NCBI GenBank assembly: GCA_012517315.1
Contig: JAAYVE010000042.1
Location: 62,001 to 126,000 of the forward strand
Length of the DNA: 64,000 nt
Reading direction: 5' to 3'
DNA from: Deltaproteobacteria bacterium
GTDB lineage: Bacteria; Desulfobacterota; Syntrophobacteria; Syntrophobacterales; Syntrophobacteraceae
In this document: piece by piece, positions 7,740-16,957 of the stretch
Numbering within the stretch: position 1 is the first letter of the stretch
Layout: every line of letters starts with the position of its first letter
Made by a program: the position numbers and the translations under genes
The notes under the pieces: model-generated
Told to the model about the DNA's origin: nothing
Databases searched by the model: none
What the model saw: only the letters and a program-made list of their open reading frames with translations

Positions 7740-10082
7740 CTATCGCACCACGATCTGCCATTGGGTGTCCGGCACTTGGGCAGGGGTGAGAGGCAATCCG
7801 ACTGTGGCGGTCAGGCCGTTCATGAGCCACACATAGAGATAGCCTGCTGACTTGTGGTACCAGAGGATATCGGTATTTCCGTCGCCGTTGAAATCCCTGG
7901 CACCGCGGATCTGCCACTGAGTGTCCGCAACCTGGTTCGGCGCCAGCGGTACCCCGCTCATGGCAACCACGCCGTTCATGAGCCACACATAGAGATGTCC
8001 CGTCGTCGCGTTCTGCCACAGGATATCCACTGCTCCGTCGCCGTTGAAGTCTCCGGCGGCGCGAATCTGCCATTGGGTGTCCGGCACCTGGCTCGGCGCC
8101 AGGTATGAGCCCCCTCTCAGATAGAGGCCGTCCATGTGCCAGACGGCGAGGTGCCCCGTCCCTGTGTGCTGCCAGAGGAAGTCATTGTTGCCATCCTTGT
8201 CGAAATCAGCCACGGCCGCGATCTTCCATAGCTTATCAGACACCAAGGGCGGCCAAAGCGATGTTCCAACGATTGCCTGGACGCCGTTCATGAGCCAGGC
8301 ATAAAGGGAACCCGAAGGCTCATGGTACCAAAGGAGGTCCGAATTCCCGTCCCGGTTCAAATCCACAATTCCCCTGACCTGCCACCCCGTATCGCTGACC
8401 TGGGCAGGAGCGAGAAAAGAGTCTCCCGCAATGGTCAGGCCATTCATGAACCAGGCAACCAGACTCCCACTTCCTTGATGGTGCCAGAGGATATCTGCGA
8501 TGGTGTCACCGTTCAGATCATTCATTGCACCGGCAGTGACCGCAGACGTGACAAGGAACTGGGAATCGGAAAGATCCTGTGCCTCACATGTGCTGCCGTT
8601 GCTGGAACAAACCCGGATTCTGCCGGTGGCGCCGGGAGTGTGGGGGACCGTCCAGACACAAGAGGTGGTGGTCGGGGACACTTCGGCTACGAGGGAGAGA
8701 TCCGTTCCACTGGCATCGGTATAGTAAACCTTCGTTGTGGATGAGGAACTGAGGTCAGAAGCCGTCCATGCAATGACTTGCTGGGAACCCGCTGGCAAGG
8801 ATTCTCCCCCGTTGGGATAGGTGACCGTGACCCGGGGTGTCGCTCCCACCCGCCAGTTTGCTACCGTGACCCGGGTATTGTTGAGACTGAGGGCGTTGTT
8901 GGCAGAATTCACTGCGGTCTCGGAAACCCCAGTCGGCTTGCCGGCATACGTCACGTTGGGATTGGAGAAATTCAGAATGCGGGGACATCCGCCGGGGCAG
9001 TCGTATGCCATGATAGTCCTAAAGGCATTGTTGGGATCCTTGTATCCATAGGAGTAGGAATACGCCCCGTCTCCTACAGGGTCGGTCCGCGCGTGGTTCA
9101 GCCCCATGTTGTGACCCAGTTCATGGGCAAAGGTGTAGTTGGGGCTGATGCACACCTCCTCCACCACACTATAGGCATAGGGGGCAAAACCGGGGTTGTT
9201 GCCAGACATGAGCCAGGCAACCCCGCAGTACTGGGTATTAGGTGTTGCGGTGACGAGGGAGACCAAATCCGCCTTGTAGTTGTTCCGCAGGGTCGGCACC
9301 GTGTCCAAAAACCCGTCGGAAGGGGCTGTGACCCGGTTGAGATCGGTGACGATGTCTCCTGATTCCGAATAGCTCACTTCAATTGCTCCCACCAGTCTCA
9401 GCCTCTGGATGACGCCGCTGTTGGCGTAACCGGCGTTCGATTCCGCCACGCCGAGTTGAATCCTGGACTGGATGGCGCTTGTGCCTCCCGCTGAGACGCG
9501 GGCCGCCGGAGTGTAGACGACCAGGACATCGATCGTTGACCCATCATCCACAGTGGCCTGCGGGTCTGTCGTCTCTTCAAGCTGTGGCGGCTGCAGGTCG
9601 ATGAAATTATCGTCCGCATCGGGCAACGCTGATCGGTCCACCTCCTCCACCACGTGACTGTACCCGTCGTACCGGATGGAATAGGCCGCCTCAGGTGAGG
9701 TGATGCTCCCCGCCACCACTCCATCCCTTGCGACAATGACGACATCACCGGCAGGGAAGCCGTCGAGCTTACCCACCCAGGCCAGTCCATCGGCCTCCCG
9801 TTCAACGCGATGCAACCTTGCGGGAAGCACCACATCATCAAATAAATTCAACAGCAGTTCATGCTGTTTCAAATCAGCCGACCGCCTCTCGGCAGGGAGC
9901 CCGGGCAGTACGGGCAGGCTCACATCCACAGATCGGGCTCTGACGACGCCTTTCCTATTGTGAAAGGACCGGTCAGCCTCATAGCCCTTGGGCGTGAAGA
10001 GAACCTCCGGCTGCGCTGCCGCATAAAAAGCCGAGGACAGAAGCAAGACCATAACGGTGATGACACGTGCCACAATTTTCAC
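7740..10082 (-). CDS. Secreted metzincin metalloprotease with C-terminal VCBS/FG-GAP repeats
   Basis: 780 residues starting at GTG (10082) after GGGAG. Residues 1-23 form a signal peptide ending AAA. The catalytic zinc site HELGHNMGLNH is at 320-330 and the Met-turn TIMAY at 356-360, the pattern of metzincins of the reprolysin/M12-like group. A linker with an Ig-like flavour (about 415-510) leads into five repeats of about 50 residues (about 520-780), each with a calcium-binding-like DxNxDGxxD core and ending WLMNG. The protein should be exported and hydrolyse extracellular protein, the repeats forming a propeller-like or adhesion module. The same repeat family appears in the gene at 12295-14361. 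No membrane anchor at the C terminus. Confidence 0.9.
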   Translation of the reverse strand: MKIVARVITVMVLLLSSAFYAAAQPEVLFTPKGYEADRSFHNRKGVVRARSVDVSLPVLPGLPAERRSADLKQHELLLNLFDDVVLPARLHRVEREADGLAWVGKLDGFPAGDVVIVARDGVVAGSITSPEAAYSIRYDGYSHVVEEVDRSALPDADDNFIDLQPPQLEETTDPQATVDDGSTIDVLVVYTPAARVSAGGTSAIQSRIQLGVAESNAGYANSGVIQRLRLVGAIEVSYSESGDIVTDLNRVTAPSDGFLDTVPTLRNNYKADLVSLVTATPNTQYCGVAWLMSGNNPGFAPYAYSVVEEVCISPNYTFAHELGHNMGLNHARTDPVGDGAYSYSYGYKDPNNAFRTIMAYDCPGGCPRILNFSNPNVTYAGKPTGVSETAVNSANNALSLNNTRVTVANWRVGATPRVTVTYPNGGESLPAGSQQVIAWTASDLSSSSTTKVYYTDASGTDLSLVAEVSPTTTSCVWTVPHTPGATGRIRVCSSNGSTCEAQDLSDSQFLVTSAVTAGAMNDLNGDTIADILWHHQGSGSLVAWFMNGLTIAGDSFLAPAQVSDTGWQVRGIVDLNRDGNSDLLWYHEPSGSLYAWLMNGVQAIVGTSLWPPLVSDKLWKIAAVADFDKDGNNDFLWQHTGTGHLAVWHMDGLYLRGGSYLAPSQVPDTQWQIRAAGDFNGDGAVDILWQNATTGHLYVWLMNGVVAMSGVPLAPNQVADTQWQIRGARDFNGDGNTDILWYHKSAGYLYVWLMNGLTATVGLPLTPAQVPDTQWQIVVR

Positions 10083-10422
10083 GACAATCTCCCTGCTTAC
10101 ATGAAACCTTATTCATCCGAACCCTGCGAGCCAAGTACGTCCGGACAGCGCTTGGACAGCACCTGAATCATATCGCCCGGAGCAGCATACAAGGCAACAT
10201 GCAATCCGCACACCAAGACCCACCCGTACCTTTGTTTCCCGGCGCGATTGAACGGCCCACCCTTTTGTAGCCGCTCCCCAGCGGGTGCCGGGCGCACATT
10301 TCGAGCACCGTGCTTTCTCGAATTCGCAGAAATCCACGAGAAGTTCTGGGCATCGCGTCAAGAATCCGTCGAGAAATCCCCAAGACTTCGCTCTGTGATT
10401 CCTTTTGAACAACAGAATAGAA
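10083..10422. other. Divergent intergenic region, no gene seen
   Basis: Together with the bases up to 10536 this forms a 454-base divergent spacer between the secreted protease (minus) and the anchored coiled-coil protein (plus). I see no open frame with protein character here. The plus-strand promoter candidate is annotated separately; no clear promoter for the protease was found. Confidence 0.5.
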
Positions 10423-10451
10423 TTGACATTGATTCAACGGTCCTTCAAAAT
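10423..10451 (+). promoter_or_regulatory. Sigma70-type promoter candidate for the 10537 gene
   Basis: A consensus TTGACA (10423-10428) is followed after exactly 17 bases by CAAAAT (10446-10451, four of six matches to TATAAT). Transcription would start near 10458, about 80 bases before the coding start. Supported by pattern only. Confidence 0.5.
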
Positions 10452-10536
10452 CATTTGCGGTCGGTTGGCACCGGCAACGCAATCCCCCACCTCCAACGTT
10501 AGAAGATCCGCTCAATTCAATGAGGCAAGAAGCTCC

Positions 10537-11190
10537 ATGACGGACTGGAAGGCGATTTCACTTCAGGCAGCCATCATCCTCCTCCTCACCAGCGCCGGGA
10601 TCAGGTTTCTCTCCCCTGACATTTCCAAGGAAGACGTCGCGGCCATAAAGTCCCTGGCTGCAAAGCAAAATGATCTGGAGAACAGAATGGGTAAGGTGGA
10701 GGAATCCCTCGCCTCCATTTCCAGGAATCTGGATCAAACACTCAAACGGGTCGAACGCAACCTGTCGGGACCAGCGCCGGGTCCTGTGCCCCGGACACAG
10801 GCCGGGATTCAACCTCCTGGGCGTCCATCGGCCCTTCCGGAAAGCCCTCCACCGCGATTGCCGGCGGTGGCGGGTGAACCCGGCAAGCCGCCGGGCTTGC
10901 CCATGCCTCCAGCTCCCCTTTCTTGGATGGAAAATTTGTCTGAAGAAAAGCGAGGAAAAGTTGCCGAAGTCTTCAAGAGGCACGCCGATTCACTTCGCCA
11001 GGCAAAAAGGGCGGCTTCGGAGGGGACCCCTCCCAGTCCTGAAAGCCTGAAACAGTTGGCAGAAGCGAGTGAGGAAGCCATAAAGCAGGACCTCAGGGGT
11101 ATTCTCACCGAAGAGGAGTATCATCAGTTTGAGAAGTCTCTGCCTCCGAAACCCGCGCTTGCCCAGCCATCGACGACCGGTCCCAACTGA
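10537..11190 (+). CDS. Membrane-anchored periplasmic coiled-coil protein, function unknown
   Basis: The start is placed at ATG 10537, after GAGG and directly before a hydrophobic N-terminal segment (AIILLLTSAGI), because in-frame codons further upstream encode no recognisable structure and would hide it. The 217-residue product has one N-terminal membrane helix or uncleaved signal (about 8-25), a coiled coil (about 30-75), a proline-rich linker (about 80-120) and a helical C-terminal part with LSEEKRGKVAEVFKRH and LTEEEYHQFEKSL, loosely resembling the LTxxQ pattern of Spy/CpxP periplasmic proteins. It lies between a secreted protease (divergent) and a tyrosine-rich secreted protein (downstream). 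I do not recognise a named family; a periplasmic chaperone-like role is only a suggestion. Confidence 0.75.
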   Translation: MTDWKAISLQAAIILLLTSAGIRFLSPDISKEDVAAIKSLAAKQNDLENRMGKVEESLASISRNLDQTLKRVERNLSGPAPGPVPRTQAGIQPPGRPSALPESPPPRLPAVAGEPGKPPGLPMPPAPLSWMENLSEEKRGKVAEVFKRHADSLRQAKRAASEGTPPSPESLKQLAEASEEAIKQDLRGILTEEEYHQFEKSLPPKPALAQPSTTGPN

Positions 11191-11647
11191 ATTTCGGGGA
11201 AGCGATAGTGCATTTTTCTCGATGAGCCTCAAGGTTGTCATGCCGTACCCCTTCCCATCACTATCCAAGAACTTCCTTGGGCATTGCGGGGACTTTGGGG
11301 AACGGGCGGGAACGCAGCAGGGGGCAAAGCCACCTCGATCCGCCTTGATCCGGGGACGTCTGATGGCTGTTCTCGGAAGAGAGGCAGATTTGCATCCAAG
11401 CTCTGCGACGTTCAGTCCAATGGTCGCGGTCCTTCATTGCGGCGAAAGCAGCAGTCCAGTGAATCCGACCAGCCAACTGAATGCCAACATCCGGCTTGAA
11501 ACATCTCGGGTCACGGTTCGCTCCAATGGCCTGATGTTGGCTCCGAGGCCGCTCAGTTTGGGTTTCAGATAGTATCGTTTGTGATTCGAGGCAGATGTCG
11601 AGGGAGGAACTGCAGACAGCATTTTTCACCAAGGAAAGGAAACCGCC
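11191..11647 (+). other. Spacer upstream of the tyrosine-rich gene, no gene seen
   Basis: 457 bases without a credible reading frame. The downstream gene must be transcribed from here or from the promoter before 10537. A good ribosome-binding site (AGGAAAGGA, about 11633-11641) precedes the next ATG. I did not find a hexamer pair with proper spacing. Confidence 0.4.
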
Positions 11648-12154
11648 ATGATTGAACAGATCAAGATACAACTCAAGAAGATTGCATTTGTCTGGTGTTT
11701 TTGTGTGCTGGCATTGAGTTCCAGTGCTGCAAATGCCGGCTATTTTGCGAACGCATCCTATTACGCATGGTGCAGCAACTATTATCATGCCTACGCAACC
11801 TACTATGCAGAATACGCTCTGTACTTTGATTCATGGGGTTATTACAGCACCGCAAACACTTATACTTATTATGCCATGACCTATGCCGACTACGCGGAAA
11901 TCTATGCCGATTACGCAGAGCAGGACGCCCTAAACGGATATTATTACGGCACATTGACCTCATATTCGTATAGCGCATGGGAAAATGCGTATTATGACTG
12001 GCTGTATAAATATTACACCTGGTACTACCTGTACTACACCTATTACGGATATGATTACACCACAGATGCAATTGATAGTTCGTTTTGGGCCGCCTATTAT
12101 AATGGATTGAGCCTTTATTATTCAGGGCTTGCCAGTCTCGGTGGGGTCAATTAA
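11648..12154 (+). CDS. Extremely tyrosine-rich secreted protein, unknown family
   Basis: 168 residues with a signal peptide (about 1-30, cleavage predicted after SSAANA). I count 41 tyrosines in the mature part of about 138 residues (close to 30 percent) plus six tryptophans, mostly as YY pairs spaced 3-4 residues apart alongside Ala, Asp and Glu (for example TYADYAEIYADYAEQ). Lysine and arginine are almost absent from the mature protein, which is therefore acidic; there is one Cys after the signal. The low-complexity frame is clearly coding: codons vary between TAT and TAC, a signal peptide and a good ribosome-binding site are present, and a hairpin follows the stop. Possible roles, all inferred, are a self-assembling fibre or coat, a dityrosine-crosslinked matrix, or an aromatic conductive material. 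Confidence 0.8.
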   Translation: MIEQIKIQLKKIAFVWCFCVLALSSSAANAGYFANASYYAWCSNYYHAYATYYAEYALYFDSWGYYSTANTYTYYAMTYADYAEIYADYAEQDALNGYYYGTLTSYSYSAWENAYYDWLYKYYTWYYLYYTYYGYDYTTDAIDSSFWAAYYNGLSLYYSGLASLGGVN

Positions 12155-12232
12155 CAGATTTTCGAAACGGGGTCGGTGCTCTTCCGTCTCGCCCGATCCA
12201 AGGGCGCATCAGGCTTTATCCTGAAACCATGA

Positions 12233-12261
12233 AGGGGATGGCAACTCCTGTTCCATCCCCT
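12233..12261. terminator. Hairpin between convergent genes, probable bidirectional terminator
   Basis: A 9-base perfect stem (AGGGGATGG at 12233-12241 with CCATCCCCT at 12253-12261, 11-base loop) lies between the tyrosine-rich gene (plus) and the repeat protein gene (minus). The U-tract is weak on both sides, so termination strength is uncertain. Confidence 0.45.
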
Positions 12262-12294
12262 CCCTTGTCTTCAATCCCTTATCAATAGCAGCGG

Positions 12295-14361
12295 CTAGTT
12301 CCTGATGACCCAGTTGGGGTCAGGAACTGTCGCCACCAAATCAGCAGCGGTCACAGAAGGACCGTTCATTCTCCACAGGTAAAGCTGACCACTCGGACCG
12401 TGCCTCCAGAAAATGTCGGCCTTGTTGTCCGCATCGAGGTCCGCGACCTCGGCGATGATCCAGTCGGGGTCGGGAACCGTGGCTACCAACGCCGCGGAGG
12501 TGAGTACCGGTCCGTTCATGGTCCAGAGCCAGACCTGACCGCTCGGACCATGCCTCCAAAGAATGTCCCCTCGACCATCGGCATTGAAATCGCCCGTTTT
12601 CTCTATCACCCAGTTCGGATCGGGAAGGGTTGTCACCAAATCGGATGCAGTGATGACAGGCCCGTTCATCGTCCAAAGGTAAATCTGTCCGGTAGGACCG
12701 TGTCTCCACAAGATGTCCGCCCGATTGTCACCCGTGAAATCCCCCACCTTGTCAATGACCCAGTTGGGGTCGGGCACCGTCGCCACCAGGTCGGCAGCGG
12801 TGATGGCATGCCCGTTCATCGTCCAAAGGTAAATCTGTCCGGTAGGACCGTGCCTCCACAAGATGTCCGCCCGATTGTCACCCGTGAAATCTGCCACCTT
12901 CTCGATCGTCCAGGCCGGGTCGGGCAGTGTGGCGACAAGAGTGGCGGAGGCAATGGCCGTTCCGTTCATGGCCCAAAGGTAGATCTGTCCCGTAGGGCCA
13001 TGTCTCCAGAGAATATCCGCGTCATTGTCGCCGTCGAAGTCGGCGTTCCCAGCGATCGCCCAACTGAGATCTCCAACGGTGGCCACCAATCCATCCGTTG
13101 CAATGCTCGAACCGTTCATCAACCACAGGACAACGCTCGCGTCACCGAGATACTGCCAAAAAATGTCCGATTTCCCATTGGCATTGAAATCTGACTTGCG
13201 ATTCTTGACACTGTTGACGTGGTTGGCCGTGCCGGCGACGGCGTCATGGTAACTGATGTGCACGTGATCCCCCGAGTCGACGGCAATGGACGAATAGAGA
13301 CCCGGGTCACTCGTGACACCATCCCCCTCCACGACGAAACTCGTCTCGAATGAACCGGTGGTGTTGTTCGCATACTTTAGGGCGGCGTTGCTGAAATCGT
13401 AATAGCTGATGTGCACGAAGCCCCCCGAATCAAGAGCCAGGGAAGTGTATTGCCCCACATCGTCGTTGTTTATCCCGCCGTCATCCAGGGTGACAACGGC
13501 GAAGGCACCTGCAGTCCCCGATGCGTACTTCAAATCAAAGTCGAAGAAGTCGTAGTAGCTGATATGCACTGTTCCAAGGGAGTCCACGGCAATGGAACTG
13601 TCCCAACCCGTGAAACCGCCCGCCGCATCAACGACCTCCACGGTGAAAGGCCCTGGAGAGGTCCCCGTGGCGTACTTGAGGGCTCCGTTGGTGACGTCAT
13701 GGTAACTGATGTGCACAACATCACCAACGACAGCAATGGAGGTATACTGACCAACATTGTCGTCGGCTATCCCCCCGTCATCCACCACCACGGTAGTGAA
13801 ACCTGCAGGGCCGCCAAAGGCGTACTTCAGATCCCCGTTGGCCACGTCATAGTAGCTGATGTGGACGGTCCCGTTGGCATCAACGAAAATGGAGGTATCC
13901 TGGCCCGCGTCCAAACCTCCCCCAATGCCGCCGTCGATTGCCGGGAACACGACAAACGCACCGGAGGCGTTGGTGGCGTAATTGAGTGCGCCGTTGGTGG
14001 CATCATAGTAGCTGATGTGCACATTTCCGAGGTTATCCAAGGCAATGGATGAAAACTCTCCCACATTAGGTCCCCCTGCACCCCCGCCATCCACCGTCAC
14101 AGCCACAAACGCCCCAGATTTATTGTTGGCGTATTTGAGGTCGCCGTTTGTGACATCGTAGTAGCTGATGTGGACATTGTTTGCCGCATCCCTGGCAATG
14201 GAAGTATCGAGCCCGGTATTGGCTCCATCCACTTGCACCGGGTTCCAGATGATGGGAGGGCTCTGTGCCCATGCCCCATTGGTCATGAAGGCACCAAGCG
14301 TCAGATACGCCATGGTCCCAAGAAGTACCAGCCAGAATATTTGATTGCGCCACTTGCTCAT
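12295..14361 (-). CDS. Secreted repeat protein: sialidase-like N repeats and VCBS/FG-GAP C repeats
   Basis: 688 residues, ATG after GGAAGGAGA. Residues 1-32 are a signal peptide ending GAWA. Roughly residues 40-385 are about seven repeats of 45-50 residues built on SSIALDxxGxVHISYYDxxNGxLKYA, reminiscent of sialidase or beta-propeller blades. Residues 390-688 hold about six 50-residue repeats built on DFTGDNRADILWRHGPTG ending in WTMNG, the same family as the C-terminal repeats of the protease at 7740-10082. No catalytic domain is visible, so a calcium-stabilised surface or extracellular adhesin or binding protein is likely. At the DNA level two repeats are nearly identical (see repeat entry), pointing to recent duplication. 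Confidence 0.88.
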   Translation of the reverse strand: MSKWRNQIFWLVLLGTMAYLTLGAFMTNGAWAQSPPIIWNPVQVDGANTGLDTSIARDAANNVHISYYDVTNGDLKYANNKSGAFVAVTVDGGGAGGPNVGEFSSIALDNLGNVHISYYDATNGALNYATNASGAFVVFPAIDGGIGGGLDAGQDTSIFVDANGTVHISYYDVANGDLKYAFGGPAGFTTVVVDDGGIADDNVGQYTSIAVVGDVVHISYHDVTNGALKYATGTSPGPFTVEVVDAAGGFTGWDSSIAVDSLGTVHISYYDFFDFDLKYASGTAGAFAVVTLDDGGINNDDVGQYTSLALDSGGFVHISYYDFSNAALKYANNTTGSFETSFVVEGDGVTSDPGLYSSIAVDSGDHVHISYHDAVAGTANHVNSVKNRKSDFNANGKSDIFWQYLGDASVVLWLMNGSSIATDGLVATVGDLSWAIAGNADFDGDNDADILWRHGPTGQIYLWAMNGTAIASATLVATLPDPAWTIEKVADFTGDNRADILWRHGPTGQIYLWTMNGHAITAADLVATVPDPNWVIDKVGDFTGDNRADILWRHGPTGQIYLWTMNGPVITASDLVTTLPDPNWVIEKTGDFNADGRGDILWRHGPSGQVWLWTMNGPVLTSAALVATVPDPDWIIAEVADLDADNKADIFWRHGPSGQLYLWRMNGPSVTAADLVATVPDPNWVIRN
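12661..12891 (-). repeat. Near-identical tandem copies inside the VCBS region, period 150 bases
   Basis: The 81-base block 12661-12741 recurs at 12811-12891 with one mismatch that I can see (a T/C difference in the run after GGACCGTG). The spacing is exactly 150 bases, which equals one 50-residue repeat, so gain or loss of a unit keeps the reading frame. The other repeats are more diverged. Confidence 0.85.
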
Positions 14362-14794
14362 TATTTTCTCCTTCCGTGATCCATGTGTGAAAACAACCGA
14401 GTAAATCTCCCGGAATGGTTGAATGAAATCGGATCTATTGCAGTGATTATCTCAACTTTAAGCAAGGCACCCACGATGTAAATAGGTAGAAGTACCCATT
14501 TCCCATCCAGTAAGTATGCTTTTCTACGCGCAATTCCAAGTTTCGGATGGTATGAACCTCGATATCTGCCTTGACCACTATTTTTGCGGATTCGGTTGTT
14601 CCCACAGAGTGTGAGCAAAGGTTGCTGAGGTTCCAGTCCTCTTCTTGACAGTATTCGTCCAAATAGTTTCATTCCTTGAGCATGCTCTTCAGATTTCTCC
14701 CCCGGAAGGTTCATGAGCGGGATGGGAAAGGAAGGGTTGGGCGGGAAGCGCGGCCGGCTTGCTGCCTTAGGATTCGAAAGGCTCCTCTCGGCCG
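14362..14794 (-). other. Intergenic stretch, no gene supported
   Basis: 433 bases between two minus-strand genes. A 71-codon frame on the minus strand (14447-14662) exists but has no ribosome-binding site and no family signature that I recognise. The ribosome-binding site of the repeat protein gene lies just after 14361. The stretch is visibly richer in A+T around 14440-14600 than its neighbours, which would fit a promoter region. Confidence 0.4.
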
Positions 14795-16957
14795 TCATTG
14801 AGCGGTCACAAACAGGACGGATGATCCCCCGTCGTGCAAGAGTTGGAAGTCTCCGGTGCCCTTGCCGCAGGGAAGGAGAGCACAAGGGTCGAAGGTGACC
14901 TCCATCTCGTCTTCCCCTGGCACCCTGCTTTTCAGAATCAATCGGGCTTTTTGCCTCCAAGGCCAGTTGAGGGGATCCTCCCCGAACACAACGCCCCCTA
15001 TGGAGTACCTGTCCAGTCCACTGGTCGGCACGAGTCGGAAACTTTTGGAATTGTCGTCATTCTCTCTATTTCTTGTGGGCATTTCAAGCCATCCCGTCCA
15101 GTTTTGGTGAATCACCACCCTTGCGACTTCGTCTGACCATGTCTCTTTTTTTTCGTTTGAACTTCTTGAAACAAGGGAGAGTTCCCCGGCGCCCCCTGGA
15201 TTCCGAATGAGAACGCGGAGGGACGCGGATCGGGGTTGTTCTGTCGCTTCCAACTGGATCCAGCGATATTCCCAAGCGGGAATCCACCCTTCCCGGGCGA
15301 CCGGGTGGTGTTTTCGGCGCCTCCCCAAGGGCGAGTACCGAAATTCGGGAAGGGAAATGCACCTGTCCTTTTCGTCGAGCCCTTCGTAGGCGGGGTGATA
15401 GACCGTCGGATTGTAGCCGACGGCGAACTTAAGTTTCGGCCGCCTGAGCCATTCCATTTCCACGGAAGTCCCCTCGAAGGCGGGGTGGTAATACACCGCT
15501 CCCCGCTGCATGGCACCGTGGATGAAATAGAAGGCCATGGAAATGGTGCTCGTGTAGAGCACGCGGTCACCCGGTTTTGATTCGGCAAGCATGCGTTCCA
15601 CCTGTTTGCGGTCGAGGCTCAGGGGCTGCCGGTCCTGCATGTACTGCCGGGTTGCCTCCACGATTTCCGCGCCCGAAAGAGCTGTTTCCATCCCATACCC
15701 CACGAGTGCGGCACAGACAAAGAGAGGCCAGAGTCGTTCCACGTTCCGGGAAAGCCCCTGGACGGCAGTCCCGGCAAAGGACTTCAAGCGCCGGACGCTC
15801 TCCGAAAGGGTGAACACGAAGGCGTGCCCCGTCGCGCCGACGAGGACCACGACCATGGGAATCCACAGGCGGAAGAAAAGGTCCCCTTCGGGCGAAACCG
15901 GATGCGTGTGATAAAGGGAGGCAATGAGCACCAGGACCGAGATGATGAGAAAGCGCATCAACCCTCGGCGGTCCCGGGAGGGCATGAGAAGGATCCCGAG
16001 GACAACGGCCGGAAGGAAAACAAAGAATGGGCCGAAGAGCCCCTCTTTCAGGTTCACCATGGCTGCCGCCGCACCCACCACATTGAAGCCGTAAGCCTCG
16101 GCAACCTGCTTCAAAGACGGCAGGGCAGCCATGCCTGAAAAAACGTTTAAGATCTGGGGCCTCCCCACAAAGGACAGGACATAGGCTCCCACGAGACCGA
16201 CCCCGCCTATGCCGATCGCAACTCTCCAGACTCTCCCTCTTTTTTGCGGTTCAGCTATGGAGAGGGCCAGCAGCATGGCGATGACGAGATGAACCGCGCC
16301 CACAGGGTGGATGGGCGGAAGCAGCAGGGCACCAATCAGGAGGGCCCAGAGAGCGTCTCCCTGGCGTTGGAGAATGCGGGCCCACAAGAGCACCGCCATT
16401 CCTGTCGCCAGGTTCGACGGGGTCAAATAGTGCAGTCCCGTGCATGGAAAGACTTTGAACGCGAGCAGGGCGAGGGTGGCTCCCGCCACGGTCCGGTCCC
16501 AGAAGACGGACAGAAGGAAGGCGAAGGCTACCCCAAAAAAGGGTGGAGCCAGACTCCACAGCACTTTGTACGACCAGATGAGGTCCGGTCCCAGCCGTTT
16601 CAACCCCAGGAGGACTGCGGAAAAAAGAGGGTGGTAGAAGGGAAAGGGAAAAGTGGCCAGGGCCCGCTGCCGGATGACCCTGGGATCGGTCGTTTGTTCC
16701 TGGAACTGCTGTCGCAAGTCTTCTAGCGCGGGGCAGTCCTGGAAGAAACACTCCTCCATCTCCTGGGTGCGAACAAGGAAAGCCAGGCTGTCGTCCACCT
16801 CCGGTGGGAGGTCCCTGGTCCACAGGGGGCCCCACACGAGATATCCCTGAACCGCTATGTACACGGCGAGGCCGAGAGCCAGGACAAGCCATCCCCCGAT
16901 TCCATCGCGTCTTGAAGGGATTGGGGAAGACTGCATCGCAGGGGGAGACTCCGGCAT
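14795..16957 (-). CDS. Polytopic membrane protein, GT-C glycosyltransferase-like
   Basis: 720 residues. A cytoplasmic N-terminal tail (1-22) leads to about ten to twelve hydrophobic helices (to about residue 420), then a large soluble C-terminal domain (about 450-720). The first extracytoplasmic loop carries acidic PPEVDDS followed by Cys-containing MEECFFQDCPALEDLRQQ; an acidic motif in this loop is where GT-C enzymes hold their catalytic base, and the helix pattern after it (FYHPLFSAVL) fits. No closer family was recognised. Inference: transfer of a sugar from a polyprenyl-phosphate donor in the periplasmic leaflet. Divergent from the serine-palmitoyltransferase-like gene, with a 317-base spacer, so both may serve the same envelope lipid, but that is only context. 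Confidence 0.7.
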   Translation of the reverse strand: MPESPPAMQSSPIPSRRDGIGGWLVLALGLAVYIAVQGYLVWGPLWTRDLPPEVDDSLAFLVRTQEMEECFFQDCPALEDLRQQFQEQTTDPRVIRQRALATFPFPFYHPLFSAVLLGLKRLGPDLIWSYKVLWSLAPPFFGVAFAFLLSVFWDRTVAGATLALLAFKVFPCTGLHYLTPSNLATGMAVLLWARILQRQGDALWALLIGALLLPPIHPVGAVHLVIAMLLALSIAEPQKRGRVWRVAIGIGGVGLVGAYVLSFVGRPQILNVFSGMAALPSLKQVAEAYGFNVVGAAAAMVNLKEGLFGPFFVFLPAVVLGILLMPSRDRRGLMRFLIISVLVLIASLYHTHPVSPEGDLFFRLWIPMVVVLVGATGHAFVFTLSESVRRLKSFAGTAVQGLSRNVERLWPLFVCAALVGYGMETALSGAEIVEATRQYMQDRQPLSLDRKQVERMLAESKPGDRVLYTSTISMAFYFIHGAMQRGAVYYHPAFEGTSVEMEWLRRPKLKFAVGYNPTVYHPAYEGLDEKDRCISLPEFRYSPLGRRRKHHPVAREGWIPAWEYRWIQLEATEQPRSASLRVLIRNPGGAGELSLVSRSSNEKKETWSDEVARVVIHQNWTGWLEMPTRNRENDDNSKSFRLVPTSGLDRYSIGGVVFGEDPLNWPWRQKARLILKSRVPGEDEMEVTFDPCALLPCGKGTGDFQLLHDGGSSVLFVTAQ

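Noticed and set aside
10461-10477. Sigma54-like GG-N10-GC motif before the coiled-coil gene
   Set aside because: The -12 half is poor (ACGC instead of TTGC) and a better sigma70 candidate lies immediately upstream.
14447-14662. 71-codon minus-strand frame
   Set aside because: No ribosome-binding site, no similarity recognised, and the region looks non-coding.
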